Shown piece after piece: positions 1-7,076 of a DNA stretch of 62,068 bases. The stretch comes from a virus. The stretch spans positions 1 to 62,068 of the IMG/VR virus record IMGVR_UViG_3300017989_000122. The stretch is one strand, 5' to 3'. Numbering within the stretch: the stretch's first letter is position 1; every line of letters begins with the position of its first letter. The translations under genes were made by a program, and so were the position numbers. A model generated the notes under the pieces. That model searched no databases, was not told the origin of the DNA, and worked only from the letters and a program-made list of their open reading frames with translations.

Positions 1-280
1 CTTCCTCCTCGGCTTCCTCCTCGGCTTCCTCCTCTAGGAGTCCCATCTCGGTCAGGACTTCCTGAGTCGACTCCTCGAGTTCGTCGTCCGGCGTGAGCTC
101 CTTCACCAGTTCCTCGAGCTCCGCGTCGATTTCCTTCTCGGTCGACTTTTCGGGATTCTCGATTCCGTCCTCGATGCCCAGCACCTCGTAGAGGTCGTTC
201 AGGGCATCGACCTTCTCCTTCGGGACGGCGGCCTTCCTCTTCTTCGGGGCTGCCTTTTTCTTCGCGGTTTTCTTCGCCAT
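1..280 (-). CDS. Lys/Glu-rich protein, N-terminal part; gene crosses the contig ends
   Basis: The ATG at 280 is preceded by a good ribosome binding site (AAGGAGGG). The frame stays open to base 1. The first 20 residues are Lys/Ala rich (MAKKTAKKKAAPKKRK), then the chain becomes acidic and enters a Glu-Ala run. The last 34 bases of the window equal the first 34, and the frame at 62035-62068 is in phase, so this is most simply the 5' half of one 201-codon gene continued at 61709-62034. The joined product would have a basic N terminus, an acidic middle and a basic C-terminal part with a possible helix-turn-helix. A nucleoid- or DNA-associated protein is possible, but I recognise no family. The exact length of the acidic repeat is uncertain because it lies at the contig ends. 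Confidence 0.75.
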   Translation of the reverse strand, partial: MAKKTAKKKAAPKKRKAAVPKEKVDALNDLYEVLGIEDGIENPEKSTEKEIDAELEELVKELTPDDELEESTQEVLTEMGLLEEEAEEEAEEE

Positions 281-316
281 GGTCCGTTCCCTCCTTGTGG
301 GGGTTGGGGGTTGCTA

Positions 317-352
317 CATATATAGATACTGTATTGGCATCCACTTTGTCAC
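317..352 (-). promoter_or_regulatory. Candidate leftward promoter upstream of the junction gene
   Basis: Read on the minus strand, GTGACA (352-347) is followed after 18 bases by TATCTA within AGTATCTATATATG. This is close to a sigma-70 pattern and lies upstream of the ATG at 280. Related GTATCTA plus A/T elements occur before the genes at 52130 and 60032. Assignment is by pattern only. Confidence 0.4.
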
Positions 353-975
353 CGCAGTCCCAGTAATTTATGGACTTGGGCGGACAATCGCCAGCCGGGC
401 CGTGCATATATCAAGTCCAGGCAGCGCCGGACATTCATCTTACCATTACTGTCAAGTGGTTGGATGAACTTGGACGCGCCTGGGAACTCCGCGTCGAACT
501 TGTCCAGTACTCCGGTTTTTATCCAAGGGGCGGCAACGAGTTTGATTTCGTTGATACAGATTGTGCGGAACGCCGGATGGATGGGTGCATTTTCCTTTGG
601 ACTGATTGTAATCCACACGTTGCTCAATGCTCCCTCATCAATCAACCGGGTCGGGTCGACTGTCCCGTTCGTTTCGATGCACACCCATCCGTTGAATCGC
701 TGCAGTGTGACCAGTAAGGGGGAGCACAACTGGAGGAATGGCTCACCGCCGGTGAGGACAATTAGGCACCCCTCACGATTGTGTGGCAGTAGTGCACTCA
801 CTTCCTCGATGATTCGGATGCCGGTCATGTGCTGGCGTGCGGCGTGGTCGGTATCACACCAATCACAGTTGAGGTTACATCCGGCGAACCGGACGAACAC
901 GGCCAGCCGGCCAGCCCGCTCGCCTTCGCCCTGTATCGAGCGGAAGACTTCATTGATGGTATAGGTCTTGCTCAT
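349..975 (-). CDS. queE: 7-carboxy-7-deazaguanine synthase (QueE)
   Basis: Radical-SAM enzyme that converts 6-carboxytetrahydropterin to 7-carboxy-7-deazaguanine, the third step from GTP to preQ0. From the chosen ATG, residues 33-40 hold the cluster-binding pattern CNLNCDWC (C-x3-C-x2-C), followed by DT as in QueE. The SIQGEG motif lies near residue 14 and a TGGEP-type SAM motif in the first half. Length (208 residues) is normal. I chose ATG 975 over an upstream start because it overlaps the queD stop as ATGA. It works with queD next door and with queC and folE at the other end of the window, which would be adjacent on a circular map. The product probably feeds the two DpdA-like enzymes at 58261-60032. 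Confidence 0.93.
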   Translation of the reverse strand: MSKTYTINEVFRSIQGEGERAGRLAVFVRFAGCNLNCDWCDTDHAARQHMTGIRIIEEVSALLPHNREGCLIVLTGGEPFLQLCSPLLVTLQRFNGWVCIETNGTVDPTRLIDEGALSNVWITISPKENAPIHPAFRTICINEIKLVAAPWIKTGVLDKFDAEFPGASKFIQPLDSNGKMNVRRCLDLIYARPGWRLSAQVHKLLGLR

Positions 976-1361
976 GGCCGGTACTCCGCCCAAGAGGTTT
1001 CGGTCTCCCATACCTTGACCGACTCGACCCAGACACTAGGACCGAGATGGTTGCGTGCGGCATACCAAAGATGCCTCGCCATGTGTTCGGCTGTCGGGTG
1101 CACGCCGAGCACAACTGTCTTGTTTTTAGCCGTCGGTGACGACTCCTTGACGATGATGGCATGGTCCCACTTCTCATGGATGGTTTCCCACCATCTCGAC
1201 AAGTGACAGAAGTCCAGGACCATATCATTGATTAGTTCCTCAGACTGCAACACCACCTCCACCTTGTACGAGTGGCCGTGGATGTTGCGGCAGCATTCGC
1301 TGTCAGCATTAGGCAGAAAGTGAGCGGCCTCGAACTTGAACGTCTTGCCAATGCGGTACAT
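972..1361 (-). CDS. queD: 6-carboxytetrahydropterin synthase (QueD)
   Basis: Converts dihydroneopterin triphosphate, made by FolE, into 6-carboxytetrahydropterin. The zinc histidines are visible as AAH near residue 14 and the HGHS motif near residue 28. The catalytic Cys lies four residues before the HGH. The family's DFxxL stretch and a C-terminal Glu in WETET are also present. ATG 1361 has an AGGAGGG ribosome binding site; a TTG two codons upstream is less likely. Its stop overlaps the queE start. About 130 residues is the usual length for QueD. Confidence 0.93.
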   Translation of the reverse strand: MYRIGKTFKFEAAHFLPNADSECCRNIHGHSYKVEVVLQSEELINDMVLDFCHLSRWWETIHEKWDHAIIVKESSPTAKNKTVVLGVHPTAEHMARHLWYAARNHLGPSVWVESVKVWETETSWAEYRP

Positions 1362-1419
1362 GGTCAATCCCTCCTCTTACTATAACTTCGTTTCATGCTC
1401 ACACCTTTCTTCACTGACT

Positions 1420-1731
1420 TCATTGGGTCACCTCCCATCTATGGTCCAAATTACTTCCTTGGATTAGTACCCGCCCCTCCTTGGTCACGAGTCGCGTAAT
1501 TCCACCTTCGAGTTTCTTCGCCATTGAAAATACTGCGGCGAGATTGGTTTTAGGATGCCGGAATATAACCATACCTTCCGGTGGTGCAAAGTCGACTACG
1601 GCCTGGACGAATCCACGTGGTCGCTTGGCGACCGATGCTGGCCCCGGCATGTGGAACTCATAGCGGTTGTCCTTCCCCTCAATCCTACGCACGAGTAGGA
1701 TGGGGAACTGTGCGGCTCTGGTGCTCTTCAT
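1420..1731 (-). CDS. Hypothetical protein, 103 residues
   Basis: I do not recognise this protein. ATG 1731 follows a strong ribosome binding site (AAAGGAGGACCAC). It is a soluble, basic small protein with no membrane segment or cysteine cluster. It lies between queD and the replicative helicase and is probably part of the same leftward transcript, separated from queD by about 58 bases. Confidence 0.7.
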   Translation of the reverse strand: MKSTRAAQFPILLVRRIEGKDNRYEFHMPGPASVAKRPRGFVQAVVDFAPPEGMVIFRHPKTNLAAVFSMAKKLEGGITRLVTKEGRVLIQGSNLDHRWEVTQ

Positions 1732-1752
1732 GTGGTCCTCCTTTCTTTCCTT

Positions 1753-3324
1753 TTAGAACGCATCTATCCAGAATCGTCCACGCCTCAAATCTTGCAACAA
1801 GTGGATACACCGGTGTGGGTCGCACTCGCCCTCACGGACGAGTATCGTATTCATCCGATGAATCCCCAATCGTTTCTCGTCCGCCGTTTGGTTCAGGCCG
1901 AACATCGCCGTCACGTGTCCGAACTTCCTTTTGTCCTCGGAGAAGTTTGCCATCGTCAGTAGGCGCACATCATAGCTGGCGGCATCCGACTGCGTGGCCG
2001 TGGTGACCAGGCAGTGCCGCTCTTCACTCATTCTCCGCATGGCCATCCACGTTTGATTCTGCTGGTGGCGGTAGTCCCGTTTGCCGTCGATGGGTGCGAG
2101 GATATCGGCGTAGTCAATCGCAATTATGTCAGGGATGAAGTTCTCGTACCGCCCCCACATGTTCAACTGGCGGTCGAGGTCGGCAATGCTGACGGAGTCA
2201 TTGGGGAACGCGGCCAGCTTCAACTGCCTCCCTTTCGCCTGTTTCTGGTATGCTTCAGCTGCCCTGACCCCCGCACGCCATGTCAGTGGTTCGACCTTGG
2301 GGATTTCCTCCCACCACATCGCCCCCTCCCACTCGCTGTCCTCGGCCCTCCTGCACGCGGTGCAGGGCATGTACCCAGCCGGCGCGGCCCTGATGATATC
2401 CCCGGCCGTTTTGCCGGTACAATCCCGCGCACCGAGTACCCTGCCCAAGTCACAGTCACACTCTCGCTCGTCCCGCTGGCATGACCCATCCTGGTTCCAC
2501 GCGCAGTCCATAACCGGTGCATGATGGGCCTGGCAATACCAGGCGGAGTCACTCCGTCCAGCGAGACGGATATGGATACGTCGGACCATCTGCCGGATGG
2601 ACATATCACCGACCGCGAAGAAGGCAACGTTGAGTCGCATCCGCAGGGCGCGTAATGCCAGGTCGGTCAAGATAAAAGTTTTTCCCCGCTTCTCCGGTCC
2701 CATGAAGGCGACGAATCCTTCCCTGATGAAGTGTGGCGATAGGAAGTAATTGAGGACTCCCGGCAAGGGGAGGATGGACTTGGGTGCCAGCTCGAATGCC
2801 TCCCTGATGACATCCTTCTCGGTAAGTGGGTTGATGCCTTCCGTGACCGGTCGCGCCGGTCGCCGATACTCGGCAATCAATTCCTCCGCCTTGTCCAGCT
2901 GGCCGGCTTGCCGGAATGAACCCAGTTCCTGCCTCGCCAAGTCGATGGCCTGCCCACGCAGGTACTGCTCTGCCTCATCCAACAGGTGGTCGAGGTTCGT
3001 TACCGATTCCTCCTGCTCTGCTGCCTCCGAAAGTCGTTCCAGCAACTCGCCTATTGACTCCATCAGTTCTTCATTGGCGCGTGGACGGTTCGCTTCCGTT
3101 TCGTAAATGGATTGGATGTTTTTCCCAGGCGCCTTCTTGTACTTGCCATGATACTCACGGCACCAATGGAACACCCTGCTTACGGCTGGCGACCGAAATA
3201 GTTTTTCCGCGTACCGACTACCGATGACCATTGGTATTACTTGCGCCAGGAATGACTCATTGGTTATTGCCCCGACCAGGATACGGTGCTCGACCGTATT
3301 ATCGACGGCTGTTAGTTTTGCCAT
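1753..3324 (-). CDS. DnaB-like replicative helicase with a cysteine-rich insertion
   Basis: RecA-fold hexameric helicase expected to unwind DNA at the phage fork. From ATG 3324 (ribosome binding site GGGAGGAAGCGAC) it has 523 residues. Residues 1-160 are a helical N-terminal domain. Walker A is GPEKRGKT at 209-216, and Walker B is IIAIDYADIL at 400-409. Between them, residues 264-324 hold eight cysteines (264, 274, 282, 289, 291, 302, 321, 324). This is not usual in DnaB and looks like one or two zinc-binding modules. The gene overlaps the 3' end of the initiator-like gene upstream by 26 bases. The primase lies two genes further upstream, as in many phage replication operons. Confidence 0.85.
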   Translation of the reverse strand: MAKLTAVDNTVEHRILVGAITNESFLAQVIPMVIGSRYAEKLFRSPAVSRVFHWCREYHGKYKKAPGKNIQSIYETEANRPRANEELMESIGELLERLSEAAEQEESVTNLDHLLDEAEQYLRGQAIDLARQELGSFRQAGQLDKAEELIAEYRRPARPVTEGINPLTEKDVIREAFELAPKSILPLPGVLNYFLSPHFIREGFVAFMGPEKRGKTFILTDLALRALRMRLNVAFFAVGDMSIRQMVRRIHIRLAGRSDSAWYCQAHHAPVMDCAWNQDGSCQRDERECDCDLGRVLGARDCTGKTAGDIIRAAPAGYMPCTACRRAEDSEWEGAMWWEEIPKVEPLTWRAGVRAAEAYQKQAKGRQLKLAAFPNDSVSIADLDRQLNMWGRYENFIPDIIAIDYADILAPIDGKRDYRHQQNQTWMAMRRMSEERHCLVTTATQSDAASYDVRLLTMANFSEDKRKFGHVTAMFGLNQTADEKRLGIHRMNTILVREGECDPHRCIHLLQDLRRGRFWIDAF

Positions 3325-4282
3325 GTCGCTTCCTCCCTTGTGCATGTCGATATAGTCCCGCGTGTTGTGGGTCGACGCTATTGATGTGCCAGTCCAAGAA
3401 CTTTCTCCATGCCCACCCATGAGGCGGACGCCATGCGTAATGCGACAAGTCATCAGGGATATGGCTCTTACTTCCTTGCCGGGCTACCCACTGCATGATG
3501 TCCCGCTTCAGTAGGTGCAAGTCCGACCAGGCATTGTGTGGACGATGATACTCGCTCAACCCCCACACATCGTCCCCCTTCCGCTTATACCAACGCCGGG
3601 AGTGGATGGCCAACTTCCTCCTCCACTTCTCCAATGCTTCGTCATTCACTTCAGCCGGCGTTGGCTTGGGAGGAAACAACCCTTGCCACCCATGCCTCAT
3701 CGAAGTCCTCATAACTTCCACTGCATCCGAGTCACGCAAGTGAGATAGTATCTTCAGGTGCCTTCGCTGTACCCGGGTGTTTACCGGATACTTTCTTTCC
3801 TTCCGATATGCCAACCACTTCCTGAAGGTTTTGAGGAACTTCCTTCCCCTTCCTTGGAGGAACTCCTTGGTCGAGGACTTCTTGGAGGAAAGCCTTATTT
3901 TAATATAATATATTAAGGCTTGGTATTGAGGCTTGGTCTTAGGCTCAAGTCTAGCCTTGCTCAGTCCAGTCCTCAACAACGTCGCGACCCGGGTGTAGTG
4001 CAAGCGGACTGTGCTCCGTGCACCACCGGTATCCTTCACCTCAAGCAGTCCCTCTGACTGCAGTGACCGTATCACCGACCTCCTTTCCTCGGTCCTCATG
4101 CCGATACTTCTTTGCAGTCCACGCATGGAAACCGGGAACCATCTTTCACTCGAGTGGCCCAGCATCACCAGTACCGTAAGCACGGCGGTTTCCATCAGGC
4201 CCAGTTCATGCGTCAGGGGCACGTGGAGTAAGGGTCCTTTCCGTGATAGGAGTTCCCGCTCCACATAGTCCCGCGCCTTCAT
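3299..4282 (-). CDS. Winged-helix replication initiator or helicase-loader-like protein
   Basis: 327 residues. The first 110 look like a winged helix-turn-helix: helices around LGLMETAVLTVLVMLGH, a recognition-like stretch at SMRGLQRSIGM, then a wing before RLHYTR. The rest is strongly basic with many Trp and Arg residues. The position between primase and DnaB-like helicase suggests a role in origin binding or helicase loading, but no specific family is recognised. The start overlaps the upstream gene's stop as ATGA. An AT-rich patch (TTTTAATATAATATATTAA) lies inside the gene near 3898. Confidence 0.55.
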   Translation of the reverse strand: MKARDYVERELLSRKGPLLHVPLTHELGLMETAVLTVLVMLGHSSERWFPVSMRGLQRSIGMRTEERRSVIRSLQSEGLLEVKDTGGARSTVRLHYTRVATLLRTGLSKARLEPKTKPQYQALIYYIKIRLSSKKSSTKEFLQGRGRKFLKTFRKWLAYRKERKYPVNTRVQRRHLKILSHLRDSDAVEVMRTSMRHGWQGLFPPKPTPAEVNDEALEKWRRKLAIHSRRWYKRKGDDVWGLSEYHRPHNAWSDLHLLKRDIMQWVARQGSKSHIPDDLSHYAWRPPHGWAWRKFLDWHINSVDPQHAGLYRHAQGRKRHGKTNSRR

Positions 4283-4518
4283 GGGGTGGTCCTTTCAATG
4301 GTGGCCCCGTGGTCGACATCATACGCCGGCTGGGTGTCCCGCAGCAACCATTGGTCCATCATACGGGTGATGAGGTTGTCCGCTTGCTTGGCATTCTTGA
4401 ACTTCTTGGCGACCTCCCGGTCCACCGACCAGCCTTTGCCCGTCCAGAATATAGGCGTGCGACTACTGTTGGGGACTGCCTTCGTCTGGATGATGAATTG
4501 CCCCGTCGTCCTCCTCAT
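4279..4518 (-). CDS. Small hypothetical protein, paralogue of the 10317-10553 product
   Basis: 79 residues from ATG 4518, which overlaps the primase stop (ATGA) and has an AAGGAG site 8 bases upstream. It carries the pattern PIFWTGKGWSVDREVAKKF. The protein at 10317-10553 has the similar PIYYTMTGGWTRDKAHAQTF, so the two seem to share a small fold of unknown function. No catalytic motif is seen. Confidence 0.65.
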   Translation of the reverse strand: MRRTTGQFIIQTKAVPNSSRTPIFWTGKGWSVDREVAKKFKNAKQADNLITRMMDQWLLRDTQPAYDVDHGATIERTTP

Positions 4519-5411
4519 GGCCAAATCTCCTTCTTGAGTTTGTCAGCCTCGCACTGTGGCATGGCAGCGAGGTCCTCGTAGTCATCTTCCTCCAGGATGG
4601 TCACCGGCACATGGTCAGCAAGGGCATCTGCCAATCTCCGTGCCCGCTGTCGGGCATGGACGTCCGGGTCGAAGGCGATGACCAAGCCGGCTCTGTGCCG
4701 CCGCAGTAATCGTCGTTGGGCCTGGGTCACGCTGACGCCGTAGGTGGCCACCGCGCCGGGACCCATCCTCCATACATCGGCAGGCCCCTCTACCACGAGC
4801 AGTGGTCGGGTCCTTGTTGCGAGATGGAGTCCATACAACGTTTCCTTGATGGGTACCTCCTCATGCTCTGGGTCAGGCGAGAGCCAACGGACGCGGCTCT
4901 GCCGACCTGTGATGTCCCGGCCTTGATACGTCACGTACCGGCGGTTGACTCTCACCGGTGCGATGATTCTCCACTGCCACTTGCCGCCAAGGTGGGTCGT
5001 CCCGACCAGGCCCCACTGGAAGGCGATGGTTTCGGGGAATCCCCTACTATGGAGATATTTGCGATGACGGGTCTTCAATGGCCCGGATGCCGGGGGAAGC
5101 CGATAAATGCCCTTCCTGGCCGTAGTGAGCGTCGGTTCTGGGGTAGTCAGGTGAATCATGCGATACTCTTGGAGGAGTTCACGAGCGCTCCGGCCATCCC
5201 CGACCGCTTCCAACCAGGCCCGGACTTTGATGCCACCACATCGGTAGCAGGATAACCTTCCCGACTTTCGTTCGTAGCCGAGGTGGAAGGTCTCATCCTC
5301 ACAGAATGGACAACACATCTGAACCCAACCAGGACGACTGTGATGTGAGGTGGTGGACGTCGCCACGCCGAGGTCGTCAACGAGTCGGTCGATGTCGATT
5401 ATGGCACTCAT
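4515..5411 (-). CDS. DnaG-type primase with zinc finger and TOPRIM domain
   Basis: Makes RNA primers for lagging-strand synthesis. Residues 34-58 form a CPFC...CYRC zinc ribbon (C34, C37, C55, C58). Residues 200-255 are the TOPRIM core, with the Glu in VVEGPADVW (E208) and the DxD in AFDPDVH (D248, D250). At 298 residues it is a compact phage primase with no C-terminal helicase domain; the helicase is the separate gene at 1753-3324. ATG 5411 overlaps the stop of the upstream gene; the ribosome binding site is weak, which suggests translational coupling. Confidence 0.9.
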   Translation of the reverse strand: MSAIIDIDRLVDDLGVATSTTSHHSRPGWVQMCCPFCEDETFHLGYERKSGRLSCYRCGGIKVRAWLEAVGDGRSARELLQEYRMIHLTTPEPTLTTARKGIYRLPPASGPLKTRHRKYLHSRGFPETIAFQWGLVGTTHLGGKWQWRIIAPVRVNRRYVTYQGRDITGRQSRVRWLSPDPEHEEVPIKETLYGLHLATRTRPLLVVEGPADVWRMGPGAVATYGVSVTQAQRRLLRRHRAGLVIAFDPDVHARQRARRLADALADHVPVTILEEDDYEDLAAMPQCEADKLKKEIWP

Positions 5412-5737
5412 GTGAGTACGACCTTATTGTTGACCAACACCTCGGCCCACTTGCCTACTTTGACTTGGAACTTGCTCGGCATCCGTTTCCACGGAAAGTA
5501 TTTGTCCTTCTTCAGAATGTACTGACGGAACAGCAACAGCCGGAAGCGGACCATGACATTCCCGGCCATCTCCATGGTCGTCCGGTCGAGATGTGGGAAT
5601 ATGTGATAGCCGAAGTCGAGGGAGAGGTGGGGGAATCGTTTTCGCTGCCTCGTCCCCTCATCATCGATGGCGTCCAGCTCCTCCATCGATACGATGTTCG
5701 ACGGGATGGGCACCCCCTTGAACTTTGTCCTTCTCAT
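5408..5737 (-). CDS. Hypothetical protein, 109 residues
   Basis: I do not recognise this protein. ATG 5737 has a strong ribosome binding site (AGGAGGAGCCACC), so a longer upstream reading from 5806 is unlikely. The chain is soluble and basic at its C-terminal half. It is translationally coupled to the primase (ATGA overlap), so a role in priming or origin function is possible but unproven. Confidence 0.65.
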   Translation of the reverse strand: MRRTKFKGVPIPSNIVSMEELDAIDDEGTRQRKRFPHLSLDFGYHIFPHLDRTTMEMAGNVMVRFRLLLFRQYILKKDKYFPWKRMPSKFQVKVGKWAEVLVNNKVVLT

Positions 5738-5748
5738 GGTGGCTCCTC

Positions 5749-6243
5749 CTATGCGAAGGCGTATTTGAGTTCCTGGAAGGTTATACGGATGGTTTTCCTT
5801 GACCATCCCCTGTCCAGTAGTTGGCGTTTCAGTTTTCCTTTGGCACCCCAGGCGACCAACTCCCCTGGCGAGTCTAGCACCAATCCGACGACGAGGCGCG
5901 CCTCATTCGACAACCCCTCCACCTTTTCGTGGAACGATTGAAGGACATCCTCCTGGGTGGGGACGTAACGGAGTAGTTCGTCAACGCCATCCTTCGGAGG
6001 AGTCAGTCGATGATAGTGGCGGCAGAAGTTGGCGAGGCGGCTCTTGATGACCCGATTGGCATAGGGCGAAATGCCGATGCCCTTCCGCTTGTCCCAGCGA
6101 TGGCAGGCGCGGATGAAGGCCAGGCGGGCTTCCGCTTCCACTTCATCGAAGGGGACGCCGGTCGTGATATGCCAGCTGTTGGCCCTGGCTATAATGAGTG
6201 GCCTGTGCCGTTTGAGTTCGGCGGCAATTTGTCGCGATGTCAT
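5749..6243 (-). CDS. Sigma-factor-like protein (region 2-like)
   Basis: 164 residues with a good AAGGAG site. The segment EVEAEARLAFIRACHRWDKR followed by GISPYANRVIKSRLANF resembles sigma-70 region 2, where core RNA polymerase and the -10 element bind. The C-terminal SRKTIRITFQELKYAF could be a degenerate region 4 helix-turn-helix. It may redirect host polymerase to phage promoters, or may be a divergent DNA-binding protein. Such small sigma-like proteins occur in other phages, but activity is inferred only from pattern. Confidence 0.55.
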   Translation of the reverse strand: MTSRQIAAELKRHRPLIIARANSWHITTGVPFDEVEAEARLAFIRACHRWDKRKGIGISPYANRVIKSRLANFCRHYHRLTPPKDGVDELLRYVPTQEDVLQSFHEKVEGLSNEARLVVGLVLDSPGELVAWGAKGKLKRQLLDRGWSRKTIRITFQELKYAFA

Positions 6244-6256
6244 TTCCGGTGGCTCC

Positions 6257-6418
6257 TTACTTGAATAGATACATGGATAGGATGTAGATTACCCCAATGA
6301 GAATTGTCCACCATAAGAAATTGCGAACTATCTCGGCGGGGTTGACTGCATTCTTCTTCTCCTGCATAGCCACGCGGCGGTGCAGGTCCTGGATTTGTCG
6401 GGGCGTGTAGACTTTCAT
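6257..6418 (-). CDS. Small membrane protein, 53 residues
   Basis: A short real gene: ATG 6418 overlaps the upstream stop (ATGA) and follows a GAGGAG site. Residues 1-32 are polar and basic. Residues 34-52 are a single hydrophobic helix (FLWWTILIGVIYILSMYLF), so it is probably a tail-anchored inner-membrane protein with its N terminus in the cytoplasm. Function unknown. Confidence 0.65.
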   Translation of the reverse strand: MKVYTPRQIQDLHRRVAMQEKKNAVNPAEIVRNFLWWTILIGVIYILSMYLFK

Positions 6419-6690
6419 GTCGCACTCCTCTTGCTGAACTGCGGTGGCAGTGGCTCCTTCACTTTGGCATCGCTGTCGATGTAGGTTCCCTGGCTGGCGA
6501 GGTAGTCACGAAGGACATCCTCCAGTAGTCCGGCCACGGTCATGTTATGCCGCCGTGCGTGTGCCAGGAACTCCTGCTTGACGACTCGACGGAAACCGTG
6601 AATTGTCCACAAGGCGTTCTCTCCTTGCTGTGGTTTCCACTTCCTTTTTCCTATGCTGGTGTTCCTCGCTTGGCTCTTGGGCTGTGCCAT
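6415..6690 (-). CDS. Ribbon-helix-helix-like DNA-binding protein
   Basis: 91 residues. The middle reads WTIHGFRRVVKQEFLAHARR followed by MTVAGLLEDVLRDYL, which fits the strand-helix-helix layout of Arc/MetJ-type repressors. Strong AGAAAGGAGG ribosome binding site. It may be a small transcriptional regulator or a plasmid-partition-like protein. The family call is tentative because RHH sequences are short and divergent. Confidence 0.55.
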   Translation of the reverse strand: MAQPKSQARNTSIGKRKWKPQQGENALWTIHGFRRVVKQEFLAHARRHNMTVAGLLEDVLRDYLASQGTYIDSDAKVKEPLPPQFSKRSAT

Positions 6691-6704
6691 GTTGGGCCTC
6701 CTTT

Positions 6705-7076
6705 CTAAAAGGTTTTGTAGATGAAGAACTTGTTCCAGTGATACGCCACACCTTCTCCTCGTCCCATCATCTTGAGAAGGTCTACCAGTTGCTTCAGTGG
6801 ATGGATATCTGGTTTGACCTCGAAGATTTGTTGGATACGATAAAGCTTGGCGCGGCGGTTAGGGATGAGATGTGGTTCGGGAATGTGGATGTAGGCCAAC
6901 CTGCACTCCTTCTTTGCGAGGTTCAGTCCTTTCCACCCACTCTTTCGTTTCACCAGCCATATTATAGCACGGATGGTATCGGGATGCGAGGCCTGGTATT
7001 CGTATATGCGGCTTCCAACCGCAATACAAACCCAGGTTGCACCATAGCTCTCGATGAAAGGTTCAGGTCTACTCAT
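6705..7076 (-). CDS. Hypothetical protein, 123 residues
   Basis: I do not recognise this protein. It is coupled to the SNF2 helicase by an ATGA overlap and has a good AAGGAGG site. It is aromatic-rich and basic with no cysteine cluster. An accessory role to the helicase is possible only from position. Confidence 0.65.
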   Translation of the reverse strand: MSRPEPFIESYGATWVCIAVGSRIYEYQASHPDTIRAIIWLVKRKSGWKGLNLAKKECRLAYIHIPEPHLIPNRRAKLYRIQQIFEVKPDIHPLKQLVDLLKMMGRGEGVAYHWNKFFIYKTF

